Source: an uncultured Clostridia bacterium (GTDB taxonomy: Bacteria; Bacillota; Clostridia; Christensenellales; Borkfalkiaceae). Taken from it: a stretch of DNA of 7,052 nucleotides. The number at the start of each line of letters is the position of its first letter. Positions within the stretch are counted from its first letter, which is position 1. Below, piece by piece: positions 6,070 through 7,052 of the stretch. The DNA lies in assembly GCA_947629725.1 (NCBI GenBank), contig CANREU010000083.1:1-7052 (forward strand). Reading direction: 5' to 3'. Both the position numbers and the translations under genes were made by a program. The notes under the pieces are model-generated. The model was not told the origin of the DNA. It saw only the letters and a list, made by a program, of their open reading frames with translations, and made no database searches.

Positions 6070-6089
6070 CCGTCCTCTCGCGGGGACGG
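6070..6089 (+). other. Small hairpin in the rny leader
   Basis: A 6-bp stem (CCGTCC at 6070-6075 with GGACGG at 6084-6089) encloses an eight-base loop, about 15 bases from the predicted transcription start. It is not followed by a T run, so it is not an attenuator of the usual kind. It may protect the 5' end or be a target for self-regulation, but nothing in the sequence decides this. Confidence 0.4.
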
Positions 6090-6133
6090 CGTGCGATATT
6101 CAAGTCAAAAATTTTCAAAGAGGAGGCAGTACT

Positions 6134-7052
6134 ATGAACAACGGTTACGGCCTGCTCCTCGCGATGACTACCGGCGCATGGGTCGGGCTCATCGTTGCCG
6201 CTCTTGTCGTGGGTGCGGGACTTGCCGTGCTCGCGACGTGGCTGATTCTCAAACAGGTTTCCAAAAAGAAGGCAGAGAAGAAACTTGACGAAACGTCGAA
6301 GCGCGTCGAAGAGATGCTGAAAAACGCGGAGACGGAGTGCAAGCAACTCAAAAGGGAAGCAACGGCGGAATCGAAGGAGCAGGATCTCAAGCGCAGGAGC
6401 GAATTCGAGCAAGAGATGAAGGAAAAGCGCGCCGAACAGCAGCGCGCCGAGGCGCGTTTGGGCAGGCAGGAGGACGCGCTCGAAAAGCGGGAGACGGAGA
6501 TCTCCCGTAAGGAGCAGTCCCTCGAAGCGCAGAAGAACAATTGGCAAAAGAAGAACGAGGAGGCGCAGAAACTGCAGGAGCAGCTCTCCCACCAGCACGA
6601 GCTCATGACGGCGGAACTCGAAAAGGTCGCCCAGCTCACGCGGGAGGAGGCGAAGCAGCAGCTCACCGACGAGATCCTCGAGGAGACCCGCCGCGAATGT
6701 GCGGTGCAGGTGCGCAATCTCGAGCAGCAGGCGAAGGATGAGGCGGACATGAACGCCAAAAACAGCATCACCCGCGCCATCCAGCGGTGCGCGTCCGACC
6801 ATGCCTCGGAGACGACCGTCTCCGTCGTCCCTCTTCCCAACGACGATATGAAGGCGCGTATCATCGGGCGCGAGGGGCGCAACATCCGCGCCATCGAGAA
6901 CGCGACGGGCATCGAGCTCGTCATCGACGATACCCCCGAAGTCGTCATCCTCTCGGGGTTCGACCCCGTGAGACGGGAGATCGCGCGGCTCACCCTCGAA
7001 AAGCTCATCTCCGACGGCCGCATCCACCCCGCCCGCATTGAGGAGACGGTGG
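6134..7052 (+). CDS. rny: Ribonuclease Y, N-terminal part (3' end outside the window)
   Basis: This is the membrane-anchored endoribonuclease that starts bulk mRNA decay in Bacillota. The start is fixed by AGGAGG at 6121-6126, seven bases before ATG. The 306 visible residues show the family order: a short N-terminus, one transmembrane helix (about residues 15-40), a long charged coiled coil rich in K, E and Q (about 43-215), and then a KH RNA-binding domain beginning S-V-V-P-L-P-N-D-D-M-K-A-R-I-I-G-R-E-G-R, with the GREG loop at residues 245-248. It continues through E-V-V-I-L-S-G-F-D-P-V-R-R-E-I-A. The catalytic HD domain lies beyond the window; full-length proteins have about 520 residues. 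It has its own promoter and is separated from the prepilin operon by hairpins, so it appears to be a housekeeping neighbour with no functional link. Confidence 0.97.
   Translation, partial: MNNGYGLLLAMTTGAWVGLIVAALVVGAGLAVLATWLILKQVSKKKAEKKLDETSKRVEEMLKNAETECKQLKREATAESKEQDLKRRSEFEQEMKEKRAEQQRAEARLGRQEDALEKRETEISRKEQSLEAQKNNWQKKNEEAQKLQEQLSHQHELMTAELEKVAQLTREEAKQQLTDEILEETRRECAVQVRNLEQQAKDEADMNAKNSITRAIQRCASDHASETTVSVVPLPNDDMKARIIGREGRNIRAIENATGIELVIDDTPEVVILSGFDPVRREIARLTLEKLISDGRIHPARIEETV

Noticed and set aside
5777..7038. Two long minus-strand open frames opposite rny
   Set aside because: RNase Y on the plus strand is certain. The antisense products are low-complexity (Leu/Arg-rich or Ser-rich), a mirror of the Glu- and Lys-rich coiled coil.

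Overview
The window looks like a piece of chromosome from a GC-rich, anaerobic Bacillota (a clostridial, gut-type lineage is my guess). Three things point that way: consensus sigma-A promoters (TTGACA-17-TATAAT), an AGGAGG ribosome binding site, and RNase Y at the right edge. All recognised genes read left to right. No tRNA, rRNA, CRISPR array or transposase is visible.

Layout. Positions 1-329 are the C-terminal end of a tyrosine recombinase. It ends in a strong intrinsic terminator (349-372) that can work in both directions. Next come two copies of a near-palindromic sequence (374-402 and 534-557) flanking an AT-rich segment of about 130 bp, which carries one good outward-facing sigma-A promoter (493-521). 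Positions 615-5534 are a tightly packed four-gene operon, and every product starts with a class III (prepilin-type) leader and hydrophobic helix. The first is a giant 1141-residue prepilin with a GLUG-motif, beta-helix-like body. It is followed by a PilX/GspK-like protein and two small minor pseudopilins. Positions 5535-6000 hold no convincing gene but a dense run of GC-rich hairpins, including a terminator-like one. A textbook promoter (6020-6048) then drives rny (6134 onward), which runs off the window in its KH domain.

How it may work together. A tyrosine recombinase, inverted repeats with an asymmetric core, a promoter between them and a surface-structure operon downstream form the arrangement of a phase-variable DNA inversion switch, as known for fimbriae in Escherichia coli and for surface and flagellar genes in Clostridioides difficile. 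As sequenced, the promoter faces the pilin operon (ON). After inversion it would face the bidirectional terminator behind the recombinase gene and be silenced (OFF). This switch, controlling a giant adhesin-like pilin, is the main candidate for something undescribed. It is inferred from sequence layout and has not been shown by reads in both orientations.
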